From Hemibagrus wyckioides (lineage: Eukaryota > Chordata > Actinopteri > Siluriformes > Bagridae), in the NCBI RefSeq assembly GCF_019097595.1, contig NC_080717.1, forward strand, positions 15,789,836 through 15,853,835: 64,000 nt of DNA, written 5' to 3'. Positions 11,601 through 25,830 of the stretch are shown here, piece after piece (position 1 is the stretch's first letter; the number at the start of each line of letters is the position of its first letter). Made by a program: the position numbers and the translations under genes. Below the pieces are notes generated by a model. The model did not search any database, was not told the DNA's origin, and was given only the letters and a program-made list of their open reading frames with translations.

Positions 11601-14600
11601 CAACACTTGACGTGGAAGAAAAGTCATGTATAAAAAAAAAATTACAAAAACGCTCCGCCAGGGTGTGACTCGTACTTGGCTGATTGTTTGCGTGGGTTAT
11701 CCTCCCTGCATCCATCTATCCAAACGATGAAAACCTGCCACAGAGCATCCTGTATCCTGCTCTGTACACTCAGGTTTAGGGCATCTCCCACTTGTCCGTT
11801 CTATGAGTTATTATGTGTTTTTTTTTTTTTTTACTTTTGACCCGTTGATGTCATTTCCTGTATGTGTATCACGCAATGTATGGCCAACTCAGCTCCAAAA
11901 CACCTTTAGGAGCGCGCAATGTTTTCAAAAAACTCCATGGCGCACGGGTTCACAAGGTCAACAGACTTTAGTGATCTCACGTTTATGGCAAAACAAAACA
12001 AACAAAACAAACGTGAACCTGGGTAAAATTGGAATGTTTTCCCCTGTCAGAAGTGTTTATCACAGTCAGAGAATCTCGGGTACAAAGTTAATCACACAAT
12101 CCTGTAGGTTTTGTAATGGCAGTGCTCATCGTCATGAAACCATACAGTGCGCTTTAGCTGACAGAGAGGCTGTACTGCCACTGAGGATGGCTTTCATTAT
12201 TTTTGGAGACTGTTCACATTTATTTTCATGAAATATAGTCGAAAAGAAAAAATAAATAAACTAAAAAAAAAACAAAATCCCAACAGCCAATACAAAAAAA
12301 CAGCAGCAGATCTAAATAAATAAATAAATAAATAAAGCACAATCCAAATTCCGTAATAGACGCAAATCAAAAACACAGCAGCAAGCCCAAAGCAAAACAG
12401 CAAACCAAAACGGAAAAAACACAACACCAAAAACACAAACATTAATGGAAAATGTTTTGGGAGGAAAGTATGAAAACTCAGAACTATTACAGTTTTCTTT
12501 TCCTTACAGAACTTTATTTACGCACGCTATTTGCACACTGGCAAACGATTCTAACCAAACTTCATCTGTCTTCAATCATAGCCCTCAAAATAGCACAAAA
12601 TCATCTGAACAAAATCAAAGTATTTTTTCTTCGGGAATACTATTTTTTCCACCCTTGCTTATGTAAGGAAGCCGTGACTATATGCTCCTAAATGGCTTAA
12701 CGCATTTTCACAACTACACACACGTTTTGCATAACCTCATATACTGTCAAATCTGAAACCACAACCATGCTCTTTAAAACGAAATATTTACATCAAAATG
12801 CTTTTAACACTGATGTGAATTTATAGAACAAATCTTTTTTTTCCACACTGCACACTTCTTATGGTGTAACATCTGTGCACCTACATCTATGCCTAAAGAA
12901 AACTGTAAAGAAAAGTAATCAAAAATGTCATATACATGAGCACAAAATATATACCTTTAGAGACACAAAAGTAAGAAAACCCAAATATATAGAATAACAC
13001 AAAGAAAACTGAAAACTGTGCAGGCAGAGATGTCTGTCAGCATACAGTGCTGCAAAGTTTACAGGGAAAATCATCAATGCTAACAAGAATAAAGTCCAGA
13101 AATATGAATTTAGAGGTCAGCACCAAAGGCTTGCACATAAATAGGGAACATACACTAGATATCACTAACAGAGCATACACCAAATAACCTTTTCCATAGT
13201 ACCGCTGTTATATGATGAGAAAAACCAAGCATGAAGAATGACATTTTCTATAGAGAACATAATACAACATAATACAAAGAAGCAGAGACAGCCCAGTGCC
13301 TAAGAATCAAATCTGTAATGAATGTATCCATGGTTTTCATTTGGATGAATGAAAAGGGTTGTGTTATGTAGCACTGCAAAAGAAAAACTTTTCATATTTT
13401 GTTTGCTACAGTTGATGCTCACTGTAACCAATTACATGGTTATGCAAGCTGTCTTCAGTTTGGTGGGATTTTTTTTTCCTTCTTCTTTTTATTTGCTTTG
13501 TTTTGCAGTTCAGGGCTTCTGTACAATTGCCCAATAGGAAATCATCCAACAGGCTTGGTGTGAAGGGTTATACAATGGTACAGCATTATAAAAAGGAGGC
13601 AATAGCAGACTTTTTTCACATGCTTTTTATGTATAATTCTGTATCATTGGTCAGTGTGCCTTCATTAGTGGAGGTTTGTGATGCTTTAATAACGGCTAAG
13701 TAAAGCTATGTGTATTTCACACTATCCCTGCTTCACTGCTGTCTTTTTTTCGATGGACAGAGTGGGTGGTAGGTGTTAGAGTTAGTTACAGATAGGACCC
13801 CTACATGGTGTGGTATTTCCTTACTCGTTTCTTGCTCTCTCTGACTCCTTTACCTTTGAACCTACAGAACAGATCACCAGGAGGCAGCCGGCAATGATAG
13901 ATGGCTGTTGGTCTGCCAATGTGGCACAATATTTCAATTTCTGCCTGGGCTGTGGTGCTCCAGGGGTTGAGCAGAGTTCAGTTGCACAGTGTGGTGCCAG
14001 CGTCCACCCCCAGTGCCCGTGCTGGAGACCCAAACACAAGTTTCCAGCACATACCACGAGCCCTACTGGTGTCAGTGAAAACAAGCTTTGTGGTATTACA
14101 CAAACCCAACTAATTATTTATGAGACATAACACACACTAGACAGAATGTTGCTTTTTTATTGAAACTATATTTGTTATTGTTCAATTTTTGTCAAATATT
14201 TACTGCATGTGGATGATTCTTATAAATAGAAATACGTGGTGTATCTTAAACTAATTTCATTGTACTTGAAAATAAAGCAATTCTAATCTATTCTACTCTA
14301 CCACAATGCATTCTAGTCTATCATCAAATTAAATAATAGCATTTTTAGAGCTGAGCATGAAATGGGTTTATGAAAAAAAAAAGATTAATCCTCATTTTCA
14401 GTACATTTTAGTAACAGATTATGCTGGAGGTAGTAATGTTGGTTTTGATAACATTTAGATTAAATGTGATAAGACAGTGAACAGTCACACAATTCAGGAA
14501 ATCACTAGGGCCTAGAACATTTTACATCAGGCAAAACAGCTGAAAGAAATTGCTGGCATAAGAGAAATACAGCTAGGCTTTTCAAGTCGTTTTACTTTGG

Positions 14601-15780
14601 AGTCTGCCTCTCTAGCATGGTGCTCTTTCCCAAAGCAACCAGAATATGTTCAGAGAGACAGAGGAAAATGAGGCTTAAAAAGAGACAAAAATATATGCAG
14701 GAATGAAGTCGTGCATCACACTGTGATGCATGTCTTATATTTTGACATTGCTATCTGGGTCAGTTATATTTATGAGTATCATGGTGTTACTCTGAAATGT
14801 GATTATGCATGTTCATTTTATGTGACAAAACCAGGCTGATATCTGGTAAGTGTGCACATAGATGTGCATGTCTATCTGGAATTGAGCATTTCTTTCTGTC
14901 TGTGTGGTTTCGAATGGGGGAGGGCAGTATGCCTTTCAGCTGGAGCACTGTGATTGGTCTGAGTGAATGTGAGGCCTCATGGCATGCAGTGCACCCTAGT
15001 GGTGGGGAGGAGGATCAAAAACAAACACTAACATGCCTCTGAATGTTCCCTCAAAGTACACACCAGCAGTCTAATGCAATACTTTGCACTTTCACAGATA
15101 TCACCAAACCAAAGTTTTGGGAGCAACATTAACCTTGTCAAAGCTATATAATAACCATGCGAGCTGCAAATATGGATCGACACATTTCTAGACAGAATGT
15201 TTTAGTCTGTCTGAAGCATTAATCCATTATAAAAGCAGGATGCACTTATGTATAAACCATTTGCATTCATGTCAAAGTTGCTCAGAACATATTTATCACT
15301 GCTCCAGTGATCAAAAAAGTAGTTGTATGAAAAAAAAGCTTTTTCCTTCACAAAAGCTAAGTCTACATTAAAAAATATATTTAACATAAAGACAAGACTG
15401 GTTATAATATAACACCGAAATCTTTTTGCCTTGGGTGTCAGTTTACAGAAAGTGCTGATTTGCTTCCCTTCATAAAATCCAAATAAAGCATACTGCCAGA
15501 TGTGTTGAACATTAAAAATGGCAAGGATAGCATTAAAGAAACATGAGGGTATTTAGTCAGTATATCCTCCCTTAACTGGGGCCAAATTCCCTCTCCAGTC
15601 ATCTCCAGCACTGTTAGTCAAAATTTAAAATCATTAAACTTATTACTAGGTAGTTACCATAGTTATGTAACATTATGTAACATTGCTTACTTTATGTTTA
15701 TTTCTACAAATTTAGCAATTCATTAATTGATCTTGGACGTTTTCATGTCATTACTCTTGGAGAATGACTGAAACAAAAAT
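11601..15780. other. Non-coding stretch without recognised gene
   Basis: AT-rich sequence with homopolymer and simple-sequence runs (for example a t-run at 11819-11832 and taaa repeats at 12315-12336). A possible LINE 3' tail lies near 14.16-14.33 kb: a 'ttcattgtacttg...aataaagc' motif followed by attct-type repeats. Open frames such as 12197-12442 (minus) arise from A/T-rich simple sequence. Confidence 0.5.
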
Positions 15781-15783
15781 ACA

Positions 15784-15876
<93 letters not shown>
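15781..15876. repeat. Compound (CA)n(TA)n microsatellite
   Basis: Almost pure ca repeat of about 55 bp running directly into about 40 bp of ta repeat. Confidence 0.97.
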
Positions 15877-15877
<1 letters not shown>

Positions 15878-16303
15878 TGTATAAGATTCCTTATTTCTAA
15901 ATCAAAACCTATTTTAAAGAGCAGTAATAAATATTAATAAACTGAACATAGTCTATATTTGGTGTTATTACCCTTTGCCTTTGAACATGCTTTAGTAGCC
16001 TCAGGTATACTTCAAACAGTTTTATGTGAACACTGGCTAGGAAGTCTTTCTAAGCATCTTTGGGGGAATGTGCCAGAGTTCTTCTGGAGACTTTGACTGT
16101 CACACTTGCGTCTGTTTTTGCAGGAAATCCTCAACAGACTTCATTACATTTGGTGACTGAAAATAGTCTATTATATAACGTTACTAAACTTTCATCAAAA
16201 TTAGAAAAGTTTGTAAAAGATTTTGCTCTTTTATGCTCTTTTTACTGATTACTAAGTATAAGACCACATTTGCCTTTAATAAAAAAAAAACAAAAAAAAA
16301 CAT

Positions 16304-16812
16304 TTACACTCACCAGCTACTTTAATAGGAACATCTGTACCCCTGCTCATTCTTTATTTTATACAATCAGCAAGTCATGTGGCAGCTGTGCAATGCATAA
16401 AATCATGAAAGTACAGGTCATGAGCTTCAGTTAATGTTCACATGATCTCAGTGATTTTGACCATGGCATGTTTGTTAGTGGCAGATGGTTTGTGTACTTC
16501 AGAAACTGCCGATCTCCTGAGATTTTCACACACAGTGGGGTTGTTGATGAGATGAGAGAGGTCAGAGGAGAATGTCCAAAGTGGTTTGAGCTGACAAGAA
16601 GGCTGTGGATACTTACATAATCACTCTTTACCATCATTGCAAGCAGAAAAACATCTAAGAATGCACAACATGTCAAACCTAGAGGTGAATGGGCTACAAA
16701 AGCAGAAGGCTGCATCGGGTTCCACTCCTGTTAGCCAAGAACAAGAATTTGAGGCTACAGTGGTCAAAGGTTCAATGATATTGACAGTTGTCGAAAAGCA
16801 TCACCTGGTATT
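16304..16812 (+). mobile_element. Tc1-like DNA transposon fragment (5' part)
   Basis: Starts with a 'cactcaccagctactttaa' type end found on a widespread fish Tc1-like family. A recognisable transposase start follows, with DLSDFD-like residues near 16448. Later parts match the family pattern (VDE-RGQRR-like, then the HRVPLLS-like segment near 16715), but frameshifts and stops break every frame. It stops before the catalytic region and has no downstream terminal repeat, so it is a dead 5' fragment. Family assignment is from memory of the pattern. Confidence 0.65.
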
Positions 16813-16861
16813 TTTCCAATTTTCACCTGCCAAATGACTATAATGCCCATATGTGCTTTTT

Positions 16862-17231
16862 AAACATCCCATGCCAGATTTAGTCCCGCTTTTGCCTCTG
16901 TAATAACCTCTACTTTTCTGGGAAGGCTTTCCACAAGAGTATTAGTGAGTCAGCATTCCATTTCATCACAAAAGGTGTTCAGTGTGGTTGAGGTCAGGAC
17001 TCAGTGCAGGACACTCAAATACTTCCAAACCGACCTTAATAAACCATGTCTTCATGGAGATCACTTTGTGCACAGGGGTGTTGTCATGCTAGAACAGCCT
17101 TGGACACCAAAAGCACACAAAGGCATCTTATAATTTTGAATATAATACTTTGCTTACAGCTTTGCGGCAACAGTTTAAGCCTGATAGTCAGTGATAGTGT
17201 AGTGTCCACAAATCTTTGGCTATGTAGTGCA
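16862..17231 (-). mobile_element. Tc1-like/MITE fragment ('tatggccaaa' end family)
   Basis: Carries the internal 'gggaaggctttccacaaga' and 'ggtgttcagtgtggttgag' blocks and ends in 'ccacaaatctttggctatgtagtgc'. That end corresponds to the inverted 'cactatatggccaaa...tttg' end of the element at 28.2-29.55 kb, so both are derivatives of one DNA-transposon family. The copy is truncated and rearranged relative to the other. Confidence 0.55.
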
Positions 17232-20200
17232 TACAGTAAAACAGATTCAGAGCTGTCTAGCACAGGTTAGGGGACAAGATACCATGTTTGGGTGTTACAA
17301 TTAAATATACAGCTTTCTAAATGTTTCAAATGTACACACCAGACACTGCTGTCTTATGTTCATCTTTGGAAAGATATATATAACGATTATAGAAACTGCT
17401 TATAAGGATGTGTATATTGGGGTATAGCTGAAGACTGTCTACCCCTCTTTGCCTGGCAAGGGGATTAATAATGAATTAAGGCATCTAAACCCCACAGAGC
17501 AACCCCCCTGCCAACATGCTTTCCCTAAAAAAGAGAGAGAGATTCATGCATACTAATGTATCCATTATTTATAGTGATTGCACAGCTGGGCCACCAATGC
17601 TAAAGACAAGGAAGGAGGGAAAATTGTTTGCTCCTGGGTGGAAGTCCCAGACTGAGAAGCAACCAGTTATATGGCAATGCTAAAGTATGAGTTATGGTGG
17701 CAATTGTATGGCCATATCTTGAATAAAGGAGGGTGTCCTTCACTGCCAGACAGTCACGCCTAATACATGGGGACGAGGAGGCGAGTGCTGCTGGGGGGAG
17801 GGGCGGATTAAACAAATAAATACATGATAAGAAATAATCATGCTGGGATAGCAGGGCTCGGTGGAGACAAAGAGACTATGGGGGAGGAGGTCAGGAGTCT
17901 AGCTAAAATCAATTCACTGCCTTGTCTACAGATTACAGTCTGTGGTGGAATGAAGACTGGGTGGGTATAGCAACCTTTTGACCTAATTTGAAACTTTGTG
18001 ATCTTGAGTTCTAGCATTTTGCCAAGCCAACTTCACAGCAAAATAAATAATGAAAGTATGGAATTAATAGTAGATTTATGCATTATGCACTCTGGATGTG
18101 TGTAGCAGACGGAGAAAAAGAGGATTAGAGTTAGCAGACAGTTGGATGTTGGGAGACTGGAATCAGCTCACACATCAAGCATGATAAGATGATAAGATAA
18201 GTTCTGGCCAGAAGAGCATACGACCCACTGGATCTTTATATTTGCATAGATAGCAAGAGATGAGGGGACATCTTGAGAGACGAACAGACCACCAGAGTCC
18301 CCCAGATCTTCACAGATACCTTCGGGTCTGCAGTAGTTGATTTAATCTCATGGAAATCATTTGAAAGAGGATTCAAAAGAAAATAAATTCATGACTGATT
18401 ACACAGTGCACTTGCAGATTTTTAACATGGTATTAGTCTTGTATTGAGAGCAGGCCTGTAGTAATGTATTTGTAATGTTTTAGACTGAGTAACTGAGTCC
18501 TTTGAAATTCATGTTTTCAAAGATTTCATGATTTTTCATAAGATTTCAGATTTAGCAGCATATACTATGGAAAGAAAATCAGTGTTATTTTTGAATTAAG
18601 ATTTTTGTTTGCGTACATCTAGTACATCCGTCATTTAAGGAAATAAAATGAATACTAAACTAATCCAGGAAGAAGAATAGGTCCTAATTTACAGGTAATA
18701 AGGTGGTTTAGCTGAATTATCACCTGAGGCCAGACCTCCCAAGAGAGACTGTACATTGTGCAAACACTGCAACCTTTATTCTACTGCACAGACAAGGACT
18801 ACTTAAACCTTTTATACTGAGTTTTGCCACACACAGGAAAAATCCATAAACTTTGGAATTATAACAAAATAACCCATTGAGGTTTTGACAGATTGGATTT
18901 TCCACTGTTCAAAGTTAAAATTGCCCTCCACAACATCCCTACCCCTCCATTTTTATGGCAAATACAACAGCATCCTAATTATGTGTGTGGCCACCATGGT
19001 AAGAGACATCTCGTTAACTTGTACATGCTGTGAGCTTGTATAAATGTGCTACAGCCGCACTTTGGGAGCCTTGCTTCCTGCTTAGTCTGCCACAACTGAA
19101 TCTCAAATCAGAAACAAAACAGGTTACACCATCATTACAAACATGTACTCATTATCCAGGACATCCGTTGTGTGTACATGTGATTGGAAACTGATCATTG
19201 TTATAGATTTTATAAGAATTATGGCATAGAAAGATCCGAAAGACTTGATTTGTGGACTTTACTTTTAGAATTACAAAGATTGCATATCCCTATGTATTTA
19301 TTTTCAAAGACATGCCATGTAAAACAAGGTCTGGGTGTTGTAATTCATTGCTTAACCCTGAGGTCATGGATGTTGTCCAATGTCTGCAACGGGTAGATCA
19401 GAGCTAAGTCCTAAGCTAAGTCGCCAGCTTCAGAATGACAGAGAATCTGTGTCTGAAGCTTACCCCAGGGTGTCCGAACAGAAGGCTTTGAGTGTCCTAA
19501 AGACACAGAACCACAAACCTGTTCCTCAAGAGGCTTTCATTAGGTTTCAAAGGCTTCCTGGTTTTAGATTACTGTGCAAATACACGTCTAGCTGTGTCCA
19601 CTAGTCACTGAGTGCTGTGAAGATTCGGACTGATTGAACACGTTAGTGCTCACTGATTCCAGGAGGAACCCATTTATATTGCAATTTGAAAAGAAAACTC
19701 CTCAAACACACAGGTGTGATTTTCATTTTGTAACCTTTGGTCTTGATAAAATCTTGACATTTGACTTGGTTCAAAGAAAGCTAGCAAGTGCGCCAAGATC
19801 CCCCATGTAGGCAGTCGCCAGCCTGCCTGACCCGTCCAGATCTTTTTTGACATGTTGTCAATCTTAGGCCAAGACTTGCAGGGGTCAAAAACCAAGCACA
19901 CTTCATCAAGCAAAGATCTGTCTTTGAGAGATATACAACCTATGTTAATGTAATGGGCAGGCACAAGGTGATAGGGCCCTGAAAGGTGCCCCATTTATCT
20001 TATTATGTCTTTCAGCCATTGTCTTAAAAAAGCCTTATGCTACTCTCAGTGTGTCCTTTAAAGGCATGTTAGGAAGGAAAAAAGTGGCCCACAACTTCCC
20101 TAGAATGGTTCACATTCATTATGAGAGTCCTTTAGCATAAGAATGGCTCCTGCCTGCATGCATAATTCTGCTGAGTAATTGTGATGGCCTTTTCTACTGG

Positions 20201-21110
20201 CTGCTGACAAAAAAGCACCGGCACGGGGGCTATTGTCATGGGCGCATCCATCTGCATCCAGGCCATTAAAGGATATTTGCACTTCCTCAGGGCCACTGGA
20301 CCCGGGTGGGTTTTTGACATGTAGCAGAAGGTTGTGGACTTTGGCCACCAGCTCTTGAGGTGCAGATTAGGGCAGCATAAGGGGCCGTACTCCTGTCAAG
20401 CTCTCTGAGTATTGGAGGGACAAAAACAGGGGCAAGGGACTGACTAAAAGTTGAGTCTAAGGGAAGAAAAAGTGTGTGGGGGTTGTAACTTTTTTTCAGG
20501 GAGTTGATACATGCTGTTGTCCGCCTTCTCAGTGCAATGGTTTGAGCGGTTGAATGAGCATCAGACACAAACACACACAGACAGACTGACAGATGGGAGA
20601 AGCTGGCTGCATTCTGGAAATTTGTGTACTAACTGGAATATTAGTACCTCACTGTGAAGGATTTATAATCAAGAGGATTGGATAATGCAGTGGGTACTTA
20701 GACATGAATGAACATGTTAAATTCAATAAAAACTCCCTTGAATTGCAAGCCTAAAGCCAGTTACAGATAGTGTGCTAAAAATGTGTGCAATGTGTGGTAA
20801 GTTACAAGTCAAGTTTCTCTCCAAAGTTTAGAAAAGAAATGCTGAGCAAGTCAGGTCTTACAAATATGAACAATTGCAAGATTTATACCCTTAGCACTGA
20901 CACAGATCATAATTACACCACAGACATCGCTAAGTAAGCCATGTTTACATTAAGCATACTGACAGTTTCAGTAACATATACTGTACAAACCTGCACAACC
21001 TGTCAGTCTATACCTTACAAGTAACTCAGGCTTATTACTACACTTTCCACTGATGGAATGTTGAGGGATAGGTATAAAAATGATTGAATTACGGGGTTAT
21101 GGAAAAGTCA
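17232..21110. other. Non-coding stretch without recognised gene
   Basis: No supported gene. Blocks at about 17.42-17.80 kb and 20.10-20.35 kb have balanced composition and motif-like words (ggattaataatgaattaagg; gcatccaggccattaaagg) and could be conserved non-coding elements. The rest is AT-rich unique sequence. Confidence 0.5.
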
Positions 21111-21313
21111 TTGTGTGTGTGTGTGTGCAGGCAGCACAGCCACTGGGCAGGGAGTACCTGTGGGCTGGCTCCTACTGGGACTCATTTGGATCTGACAGCT
21201 CCCAATGTGTTCATTAGGGCTCTGATTGGGCCCTGCTCCTATGGGGAGTGCCTGCCAGCCCCATACTGAATAGTCGTGATTGTGCTCAGCATAAATCGCC
21301 ATCTGTTTCAGCA

Positions 21314-21345
21314 GGAGAGAGAGAGAGGCAGAGAGAGAGAGAGGC

Positions 21346-21390
<45 letters not shown>
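21314..21390. repeat. (GA)n microsatellite
   Basis: ga repeats with two short gc/gcaac interruptions, ending in about 40 bp of pure ga. Confidence 0.95.
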
Positions 21391-21393
<3 letters not shown>

Positions 21394-21778
21394 GGCAGAA
21401 AGCCACTCAATTTTTTAATCCATCTACATTTTGTGTGTTTAAGTCAAATAAAAAAAAATGAATAAAATCTGTCTCATAGGAGGTAATACTAATATACTAA
21501 CTGCAATAACATTCATATGGTTTTTATCATAACTGTCAGCAAGGAGCAAATTTAACACTATGTTATTAATATACAAACAGTACATAAGTATAACTGGTAA
21601 AAAAAAAAAGAGTGCTTCTAAAATTACACTCTTTCCACAGTATTTCTCCATTCATATAAACACACAGAGTTTCTAAACTCATGCACAGTGAAAGCTGTTT
21701 CTGATCTACTAAACATCAATGAACATGTAAAATACAACTTAATACATGTATATACGTACTCTAATTTTCACTTAATAT

Positions 21779-22180
21779 ACAGTGGGGTCCAATAAACCAT
21801 TGAAAATCTGAATGGATATAAACACAAGGGTTTTGTTTTTTTAAATTTTGAAATATTTAAAATAAAGAAAGTACGTGTTCAATATCTTGAAGATATAATA
21901 TTGAAGATACTGCACTACTTCTAGGTACCTATTTAAATGTAAGCAAACTTGTGTTATTGACCATGATAACTGCTTTGTGCAAAAAAATCACATTGCCTCA
22001 TGAATAATCTCTATTGAGGCGTGTGTTGTGGTGACACTCCAATGGATTTGATGTGAAATGGATCATAAGGTTTTGCACAATCTTGTGGAGTCCATGCCAG
22101 CTCAAGCGCATACTGTCATTAAAGCAAAAAAAGGAACATACCGAATACCAAGCCATTCTAAGAAACCATAAATGTCAATA
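21779..22180 (+). mobile_element. Degenerate Tc1-like remnant
   Basis: Begins with 'tacagtggggtccaataaa', a Tc1-type terminal-repeat start. About 270 bp later it contains 'aatcttgtggagtccatgcc' and 'gtcattaaagcaaaaaaagg', which resemble the 3' end of a fish Tc1-like transposase reading frame. Most of the transposase is missing and no intact right terminal repeat was found. Confidence 0.45.
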
Positions 22181-25100
22181 TTTCAAATATTCTTTTCCGT
22201 TTATTTCAATTTTTTTCAGAAACATAATTTGTAATGAAAATTGTTTTATTAAATTAGAATTTTCACAAGCCTTCTCAGACTTGGTTCTCACTGTAGATCA
22301 AATACACATTCTAATGTTTTGGTACTTTCCAGCATACAATCAGTTTTTTTGCTGCACACATCATACAGACTTGATTGCCTCTTTCTTTTTGTTTATTTTC
22401 ACTCACTCACTCACTCACTCACCCAACAAAAATGGAAAGAAAAGCGAAGCTGCCGCTTCTTGCCGCTTGGGTTTCTGAAGCATCTTTATCGGGCCTAGCA
22501 GCACCATTCTGTGTGTGCTAGCCTTACTTTGCTTTTCATCCTTTGTGCCAGCCAAGGTGTGACCAATGCATAGGGTATTTGTATGGGGTAGAAGACGACA
22601 CATTGCATTTGGTCTTCTGTCTAAATGGAAAAAAAGGGGGGTGTGTGTAGGGGGAAACAGGGAGGAATAAAAGGCGGTGTGCACAGGGCCCAGGTGCTTT
22701 ACAGCTCAGCTACACAAAGGCTTATGAAGCGTTACTCCATGGAGAGTCATGTCAGATGTAATTGCAGGGTTCGGAAAGATAGTGAATCACATGCATTGCA
22801 TTGACCCCGCCCTATGATGCCATGAAAGAGGCCATCACTAAAAGGCTCCAGTGCCAAAGAAAATAAAAAAAGTTTTCTTGTTATTTGATTATCCATAATC
22901 AGGGGTGTAAATAAGCTGTCCTTAGGGACACCGTTACAAATCCTCCACTTGCTGACTCCAAAAGGCAATTTCACACGTTGACACTGATATTGCAGAGAGA
23001 ATGCAGAACTACACTAGAATACACAGAGAAGGGTTATGTACCACTGAGTATCAAGCATGTTCAAAAATTACTCCCACTTTTCAACTATTTGCATGTTCAA
23101 CCACTCTGTTTACTTCTGTAAGTTCTTACTGAACTATTGATAGCCTGTGATGTAGACTTGACATTGATATGCTGCCTCTTTGCTCAGCAAGGGAACTTAT
23201 AGGCAGCACTATTAGAGATAGGCTTTATTCATCTTGATATTTCCCATAGCGAGCTCCTGCTGGGATATAAGCACATGTGCTTTGGAAGTCTGAATATGTT
23301 TCTGGGCACCAACAGTTTAAAATGTGGCAGGTACTCAGCAAGCCCTGCACCTTTGTGTGACCGACTAACATTTAATTGGAGGTGACCAACAAATGGGTGA
23401 TAAGACCGAGGGGGCTCCAAACGCTCACAGATGGAGTTCTCTGGGGATCTAGGTGTTCCTGTGCTGTTGGCAGCCAAAGTTCCATGCTCTCCTACATTCA
23501 CACGTCTTGGAACAGCTCCATCCGGCTCACCACGGGTGGGCCTACAGACACCGAGGGCATCTTAGGCAGCTGGCACCAGTTCTGATCAACAGTGAGGAGT
23601 ATGTTCACACTCAGATGCTAAGCAGGAAACTCTTGAACTACGCTCCAATTAGACCTCTAACTCCAGACCTCTCACTTACAGCACTGGTGGTACTGTTAAC
23701 AGTAAAGTGAGCCATGAGTTGACCATGTTATTCCTTGGCAAATGTTGTGCAATAATCATTAACTGGATGTGAATGGTTGCAATTAAGTTCTTTTGGCAGA
23801 GAACTGTTAGTAGTAGGGTTTTTTTTATAACAAATAGTAGAATTATATGAAATTCCTTCATTTTTCTGTTCAGTGATGAGATTTTTGGAGGAAGAACAAT
23901 GCCAGATTTATTTACAACCTATTTTTACAGGGTACCTCTCAATAACTGATTAATAACTGATAACTTACATTTCCGTGTGCCTTCACAAGGTTATACAGGA
24001 ATAAGACACTTACAGTATTTCAGCTCAAGTAAAATTGTAGTCTGATTAAAGTGGATATGAAAGATGCCTTGTAAATCCAAGCAATTTTAAATGGCTCCCA
24101 GGGTGGGACAGCCAAAAAGACAGAATCTCCTTAGTGTTCACTGTCAAGGAAGCCATGGGATATAATTTGTTCTTCTGCAGCAAATGGAGCCAACATCACA
24201 TTCAAAAGGTGTAGTGCCACCATGAAGATGCTACAGGTCAAGCCATAAGAATGGAGAGAAAAACAAGCCACCAACATTCTCAGATTCAGTGACAGTGCAG
24301 TGAGTGAGAAAATGAGCTGTAGAGATATAACATAGACCAGGGTCAGACGAGTACATTCGTAAAATGTGATTTATTATTTCTCATTTTGAAAGTTTTTGTC
24401 AGGTAGGAACAGCTGGCCATGGCATGCCCAAATCAGTAGGAGGGGTTTGCTAATGTGGCTAAAAAAGTTATTTATTGATGAGTGCTTCAGCTGCTTTTGC
24501 CGAATAGGCATCTTGGAAACGTGTTCTTCTCTCTTGGGGGAGATGGACATGATCTTCCAACAGCCAAGGAGATCTGTAGGGCAGGGAAAATGTACAGTAT
24601 GCCCAGAAAATGAACCCCCTACTGTGTGTCTAGTAGGGGTCCCTAATGGCTCCCTCTAGTTCCATATGGGAGTCTAGAAATCAGTCAGAGATTATAGCTC
24701 ATAATATAGCTCAAAACTTCATTGGGTCACTAACCTTTTCCCTCTCACAAGCAAGTCAACGCACAACCATATTTCTACTCAGGTTGTGAAGTACAAGATT
24801 CCACAACATGAGGCACAACTAAGTTGCCCTGCATCCATGTTATTTCTATTGACAATACATACAAACGCTTTCATATTTTCACACCTCACCCCAGACATGT
24901 GCAAAAAGAACTCACACAAAACAAACCAGTCTGTTCCATGCAAAAGCTGTACTGTCTATTTGGATAAAGACTAGAGTAAAAAAAAACAAAAAAAAACATC
25001 AAACCCAGTTTTAGAGTATCACATAAGACTCACTGCAGTGCTGTGCTGCCAGTGACATTAAAGTTTATTTAGAGACTCTACCATCTCTAAACGAAGTAAT

Positions 25101-25350
25101 TAAAATCTTTGATATGCCTATGATCATATAATTGCTGCTAGTCATACTTTCAGAACTGATCACACATTTGATCCACAGGTCTTCTGTAGTCTTCTGCAGT
25201 CACAGCAAGGTTAAGGGAACTAAACTAGCTTTGCATACTTCAATTGGAAATGAGATCTTGAACTAAAGTCAAATTGAAATGCATAAACAGGCGAACATTA
25301 AGACATTTTTAGAACAGAATAAAGCTGATGAACATATGCATACATAACAT
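22181..25350. other. Non-coding stretch without recognised gene
   Basis: Contains a cact tetranucleotide array at about 22399-22422 and a balanced-composition block at about 22.68-22.99 kb. Short open frames have no recognisable content. Nothing further is supportable. Confidence 0.5.
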
Positions 25351-25359
25351 GTTGAGGCT

Positions 25360-25560
25360 TAGGCCTCCTGCTGGGAGCAGGCACGACAAAGGCTCTCTAA
25401 CAGGAATACCTCTGGGATCGCTAATGATTAATTAGCTTGTGTCATTAAGTGAAGTAAATGTCATGGTAGCTTCCTAGGGAAGCGGTCACACCATGTGCGT
25501 GCTAAAGCGCCCCAAGGGACCATAGGCACTGTAGCCAGGTGAACACTGACATCTAGTGGC
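25360..25560. promoter_or_regulatory. Candidate conserved enhancer with clustered TAAT motifs
   Basis: A 200-bp block of balanced composition with no coding potential and no repeat resemblance. It contains 'gctaatgattaattagc', a near-palindromic run of homeodomain-type TAAT cores, followed by gtcattaagtg and aagcggtcaca. This texture is common in vertebrate developmental enhancers, but the call is inference from motif density alone. Confidence 0.3.
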
Positions 25561-25639
25561 TGGGGTTTGAAGTCATTCTTAAAGCAGTCAACAGTGTAAG
25601 TTTAATGAAGACTGCATATCTACAGCTTTTATTCTTTTC

Positions 25640-25830
25640 ATTTAACTTTAGTAACTGCTGGTCAGGGTCATGAAGATTTCAGAGTCTATGCCAGGAATTC
25701 CATGTTTTTTGGAAGTTGGAGGAAACAGGAGAACCCTGTGGAAAGCCAGACTAAAACAAGGCTGAAACTCAACACAGACAACACAAGCTCAACCATGCTG
25801 TCCTCTGTGCCATGGCGGCACCCTGATCAA
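25640..25830 (-). mobile_element. V-SINE-like remnant
   Basis: Contains 'catgttttttggaagttgga' followed by 'ggaaacaggagaaccctg', and later a cggcaccctgatc end. On the minus strand this is the same central block seen in the 3.3-kb SINE. It is diverged and partial. Confidence 0.5.

Noticed and set aside
12197..12442. Hydrophobic 81-codon minus-strand open frame resembling a membrane protein
   Set aside because: Generated by A-rich simple sequence on the plus strand (Phe/Leu/Tyr bias); no motif or context.
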